A stretch of 64,000 bases of DNA, from assembly GCF_008831285.2 (NCBI RefSeq), contig NC_045148.1, forward strand, positions 310,001 to 374,000. Reading direction: 5' to 3'. The position numbers were made by a program, and so were the translations under genes. The stretch is from Nymphaea colorata. Its lineage: Eukaryota > Streptophyta > Magnoliopsida > Nymphaeales > Nymphaeaceae. Of this stretch, positions 59,674 through 64,000 are shown in pieces. The notes beneath the pieces were generated by a model. The model was given only the letters and a program-made list of their open reading frames with translations. It was not told the origin of the DNA and did no database searches. Position 1 is the first letter of the stretch. Every line of letters starts with the position of its first letter.

Positions 59674-61482
59674 ATGGCAGCTCCTTGCTCAAGAAACATG
59701 CGTAGCATCTCCATTCTCCTCCTCCTCATCTTCATCTTCATATCAATGGCTGCTAAAAGCGTGTCTGGCTGCAAGAGGGTCGCCTGCAGGCGGAGAGAGT
59801 TCAAGGGATGCCACGGAATAGTTCATAACTGTCCTGCAGCCTGCCCTGAAACCTGCAAAATCGATTGCAGGACCTGCAAGCCTGTCTGCTGTAAGTGTTA
59901 GGTCTTGAGCGGGTTAAAGTCCCACAAGTTTTCAGTTTTTTAAACTTCGAGTACTATTGAATTTTTGTAGTTGGCGATTCACGAGCATGAGTCTTCACGA
60001 GGTAAATACGACTTTTGCTATCTTGGTCTGGCATGTTTGGCATTGTCAAGCACTAGAATGCAACCTGTGATTAAGACTTAGGTAGGTCACAGAGCAAGCG
60101 CTTTAGCAAAATTTGCCCCAAAAGAATTGAGGCCTGAATTTGCCTTTGAATTCGTTCCGAATGGAAAAGGAAAACTGCAAGGAGGCTCAGTTTAGTATTT
60201 GGATATCCCATCTGAATCAAATTCATTGCTAGATCCCAATTGTATAATTTGGATCAAGTTCAGACTTTTTTGCTAAATTGGATACAGTATTCAGATCAAA
60301 ATTTCTAGCGCATGAGTCCGAACTGAGATCCAATATTACCACCATTTCTGTACAAGAGATCCGGTAGTACTAGTATAATTTGGAACAACAATATCAAAAC
60401 TTATTTTCGAATCTAACAAGATCTGGCCATAATTGGTGTTTCTCCCCATAATTATAGTCCAAGGTCAATTTTCAGATGACGAACTTATGAAAATATTTGA
60501 TGGTTTCTCAGACTGTGACAAGCCAGGTGCAGTATGCGACGACCCCCGCTTCATTGGTGGGGATGGCATCACCTTCTACTTCCACGGCCAGAAGGACAGA
60601 GATTTCTGCTTGGTCTCCGAAACCAATCTGCACATCAATGGCCACTTCATCGGCAAGAGAGGGGATGGCATGAAGCGTGACTTCACGTGGGTTCAATCCA
60701 TCGGCGTCCTCTTTGACGACCACAAGCTCTTCATTGGTGCCAAGAAGGTAACTGTTCTGAAGGACAGAACAGAACTATGCAGCAATTTAATACACTGTCG
60801 AGACACAGAAATTCAAGATGATTTCTATTAACAAGTCTAATTGGCAACTCAGGGATTCTAGTTAATTAATTAGTTGACACATTGATAGAAAGTGCTTTAT
60901 GATTGCAAATCACCTAATTTCACTGGTAAATTAAAGACATAGTACATACAGGTTGCACAATGGGATGATTCTATTGATCAACTGGCCATTGCTTTCGATG
61001 GCGAGCCCGTGTTCCTCCCCACCAAAGAGGAGGCCCAGTGGGCACCTCCGGCTTCTGTCCTTATCATCACTCGCTCAAGCAGAGCTAATGAGATCGTAGT
61101 GGAAGCTGTCAACAAGTTCAAGATCACGGCCAAGGTGGTTCCCATCAGCAAGGAGGAATCCAGGATCCACAACTACGGCATTACTGCTGATGATTGCTTT
61201 GCCCATCTGGACCTCGGGTTCAAGTTCTACTCGTTGAGCGGCAGCGTCCATGGGGTGCTGGGGCAGACCTATGCGGACAACTATAGGAGCAGGGCCGTGG
61301 TGGGTATGAAGATGCCGGTGCTGGGCGGAGATCGGGAGTTCTTGTCTTCGGGACTCTTCGCTGCCGATTGCGCGGTCGCACGGTTCAAAGGCTCAGAACG
61401 CGCCGTCATGGAGGGTGCTGTTGATCATGAAGACATCCAGTGCAAAAGCAGCTTCACTGGGCGTGTAATCTGTAAGAAATGA
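59674..61482 (+). CDS. Root cap family secreted protein, 3 exons, 345 aa
   Basis: Exons read as 59674-59890, 60458-60747 and 60952-61482; they join in frame to 345 aa, normal for the family. The N-terminus is a signal peptide with hydrophobic core ISILLLLIFIFISMAA (about 12-27), so secretion is likely. A Cys-rich segment with eight cysteines (about 41-72) has pairs spaced as C-x3-C. Then come CDKPGAVCDDPRFIGGDGIT and the long beta-rich part with LHINGHFIGK and RDFTWVQSIGVLF. The C-terminal Root cap domain GVLGQTYADNYRSR..GDREFLSSGLFAADC is intact. Family members were named for root-cap expression and are also annotated LEA-like; the biochemical role is unknown. It is the working copy of a tandem pair whose other member, about 8.8 kb upstream, is broken. 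Confidence 0.93.
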
Positions 61483-61516
61483 GCTTATCCCCAAACCTTT
61501 GTTTCTTATTTTGGTG

Positions 61517-61522
61517 AATAAA
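61517..61522 (+). terminator. Polyadenylation signal of the Root cap gene
   Basis: A canonical AATAAA lies 35 bp downstream of the TGA of the Root cap gene. Position and sequence fit a plant near-upstream element. Confidence 0.6.
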
Positions 61523-63189
61523 TGGCACGGTGTGGACGCCAACTTCTGAAATGGAAGAACTTTTCTTTGCCTAATGGGGTGTGTGCGTCTATATATATAT
61601 ATATATATATATGAAGCTTAATTGGTGCGCTTTAGTGTTTTCTTAGATGCATGTGCAATTTATTATTAGTTTTTGCTATATTAAGAGAAAATTAACCATC
61701 TACCAATGTGGGCACATCCCTCTCGACACTGTCGTGCTCATATATGAAAAACGTGCTGTGAACACTCTCACATTAAAAAGAATGTACGTGCACCAGGCTT
61801 TGCCTTACTAACAACAGCAAGATGCAAGATTCAAGAGGCGTCGTAATGATATTATAAATGAGAAGTCATAATACCTGGATTAGCTATAATAAGGTAAGAA
61901 CTCTGCCTTATGCATGGGATCTTGAGGGTCATTTACCATATTAAAAAGTATACGTCAAGCTTAAGCATGTGGTTTGACTCACTCTATTAAGATAGAAAAG
62001 ATTACTATTTCAATGACATATAATATTGTGAGGAAACTGCTAGGCCAGTTTTTTGTGAACGACGTAGAGGGCACACCTCCGCTTCAGATCACAGGTGACA
62101 CTTATTATCAGAAGAATAAAAGCCTTATGAATTGATTATGAATATTTTTTTATCCTAAATAAAACCTACTGCCTTATTGTAAAACATAAAATAAAATATT
62201 AAAAAATAACTAACCAAAATGCAACAACTAAAAAATAAATGATATGCAACAAAGCAAATGAATAATATCAAAAAATAATTTCCTACTTTAAATAAAGTCT
62301 TTCCTTTCCCACGAGTCTCGATTTTTGGAGGGATTAAAAATAAGGGAAGAACGTTTGCATACTTTCTATTCATACCTACCTGCCCTTCACCCCATCCTAT
62401 TAAAGAGATTTTCCTCAATAAGAATCAAATTTGAATTCAGACATGAAAATTAAATCGAATCTAGATCCGACAGAAGGAAGGTTCAAACTCATATGCATCA
62501 TTGGATTGCAGATTCATTGAATTCTGGATTCAAACTAGGGTTTGATTACATGAAGCACATAAACTCCCAAACTACGATTCAAATTTTTTGCCTTGCAACA
62601 TCCAACTAAAAGCATCCAGTTTCAGATCGAGATTCGAGTCCACCAATGCATTTACGTAGTCCTTCCCTTGTCCTATAATTCAAAAATTGCAAGAGCAAGA
62701 GATTTCGTAGTAAAAAAGTAAACATTAAACCGACAATTTAATATATCAAAATACTTTTTCGCTTTAAACACGGATTCATGAATTGAAAATTTAAAAAGAA
62801 ATACATCTGAACTGCGGTTCAGCGGCAATCAACTAAACTTGTCGATATTGAAAACTCAAAATAAAAAATGTGGCCCATGTTGGTGGGGTACTTCGAAACT
62901 ACGCACGTAGTATAAAGAGGGAATTCAACTTTTCAATAATAATAATTCACCCAAAAAACTTTAAAAAAACGGAAAAAACACAAAGAAACAAGAAAATCTT
63001 GAAAATAGAAAAAAATTCTCCCAACATACTCTCTCTCTCTCTCTCTTTCTCTTTCTAGCATCTTTGCTCATTTCTCATGCACAGAATGTAGAAGAGGTTC
63101 ACAGAAACCAGGTATGAGTCGGAGCCTCTCTCCCTCTCCCAGATAGAAAGGTTTTTATGAGATAGTGCATAGGGGTGAACAACACTGGC

Positions 63190-63640
63190 GTGTAAACGAG
63201 TTTGAGCCGAGTCATTTGCTTGCTTAACGAGTCGAGTTCGAGTTCATGAGTTGACTCGTTCAAATAATCGAGTTGACTTCAAGCTCAACACACAACTGCC
63301 GAGTTGAGCTCAAGCCTTAATCGAGTTTGTGAAGTCTTAATCAAGTCAATAGATTCAAATGAGTTTACGAGTGTGTCGAGCCTTAATTGAGTCGAGCTCA
63401 AGCTCAATAGGCAACGATGAATACCAATTTTATTCAAACGAATTTGTCGAGCCTTAATCGAGTTGAGTTCAAGCTCAACACGTAACAATGAATTCCAATT
63501 CTATTCAAATGAGTTTTGTCGAGCTCGAGCTCAACACGTAACTACCAACTCGAGCTCTAGCTGCTTCCATGGAGCTATTCTCGAGCTCGAACCGAGTCGA
63601 GCCGAGCTTGAGCTGGCTGAACTCAGACTCGACTCAACTA
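63190..63640. repeat. TCGAG-rich low-complexity block
   Basis: Many imperfect copies of GAGTCGAG, GAGTTGAGCTCAAGCT and related words occur with dyad symmetry (GAGCTC cores). Similar subterminal words fill the inverted-repeat element in ABCG intron 17, so a related non-autonomous DNA element is possible. Confidence 0.6.
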
Positions 63641-64000
63641 GTATCTGAAACAAATTATGGTTGAACATAATTTGTCTCGCTTCTAACTCAACAATTGGAT
63701 TACGATGGCCTACTCAGTGAGCATCGTCAACTTACAGACTAACTAGGATACTTTTTCAAAATCAAAACCAGAACTTTGCTGTGAGCAACAATTTACAAGA
63801 GTCAATCTAGACGAAATGAATTGTGAACTGACCCGATTCTTCTTCCTAATGGCTGATCGAACTGCGGTTCACTTCAGCAGCAATCAACTATACTTGTTCG
63901 ACATTCAAGACACACAAGCAATGTCGTAAAAATGCATAATGCGACCCATAATGCCGGATTCAAAGTTACACACGAAATGGAAAAAAATAGCACATTTAAC

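Larger units (their letters stand above)
61483..64000. other. 3' flank of the Root cap gene and intergenic DNA to the window end
   Basis: AATAAA at 61517-61522, 35 bp past the stop, is a good polyadenylation signal. A (TA)n tract follows at about 61592-61612. The minus-strand open frame 62418-62155 is AT-rich and unmatched. A (CT)n tract lies near 63030-63055. From about 63190 to 63640 the sequence is dominated by TCGAG/GAGTTGAGCTCAAGC words. A diverged direct repeat pairs about 62809-62880 with about 63849-63942. No gene was recognised. Confidence 0.55.

Noticed and set aside
1-64000. tRNA, rRNA or CRISPR arrays
   Set aside because: No cloverleaf with conserved A and B boxes, no rRNA core words and no regularly spaced repeat-spacer array were seen by eye; the tandem repeats present have no unique spacers.

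Overview
This window is nuclear DNA from a flowering plant. The protein-coding genes are split by GT-AG introns of up to about 3 kb. The proteins belong to plant families (PDR-type ABCG transporter, Root cap/LEA-like protein, ATX1-type copper chaperone, a plant-specific bZIP). The AT-rich intergenic space holds Copia LTR retrotransposons, a decayed LINE, MITE-like elements and many microsatellites. I cannot name the species from sequence alone.

Layout: (1) 59-8305 (+), a nine-exon ERCC8/CSA-type WD40 gene (447 aa). (2) 10596-13199 (-), a three-exon ATX1-type copper chaperone (75 aa), convergent with gene 1. (3) 13.4-22.3 kb, a gene-free block with a decayed minus-strand LINE (about 16.87-19.3 kb) and the 5' part of a minus-strand Copia element with one LTR, primer-binding site and broken gag (about 19.7-21.16 kb). 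(4) 22679-27110 (+), a six-exon bZIP gene (545 aa) with a non-canonical basic region and a promoter rich in ACGT boxes. (5) 27.1-36.2 kb, intergenic, with several related short inverted-repeat elements and a probable solo LTR. (6) 36263-50011 (+), a full-length PDR/ABCG transporter of 20 exons (1465 aa). Its first ATPase site lacks the Walker B glutamate, and one 3' splice site is duplicated in frame. (7) 50897-57173 (+), a Root cap pseudogene split by a nearly complete Copia element (51762-57103). The element is flanked by the 5-bp duplication GTCCC, and its 5' LTR has shrunk to 34 bp. (8) 59674-61482 (+), the intact Root cap paralogue (three exons, 345 aa). (9) 61.5-64 kb, intergenic, with low-complexity TCGAG-rich sequence and a diverged direct repeat.

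The genes form no operon or pathway; they are independent neighbours. Functionally they cover transcription-coupled DNA repair (ERCC8), copper delivery (ATX1), transcription (bZIP), membrane efflux (ABCG) and a secreted Root cap protein. I found no clearly new biological system. The points most worth a second look are the ABCG Walker B change, the in-frame duplicated splice acceptor, the Copia insertion with the collapsed LTR in one of two tandem Root cap genes, and the symmetrical ACGT promoter elements in front of the bZIP and ATX1 genes. Exon boundaries were read by eye from frame continuity, GT/AG sites and remembered family sequences, without transcript data.
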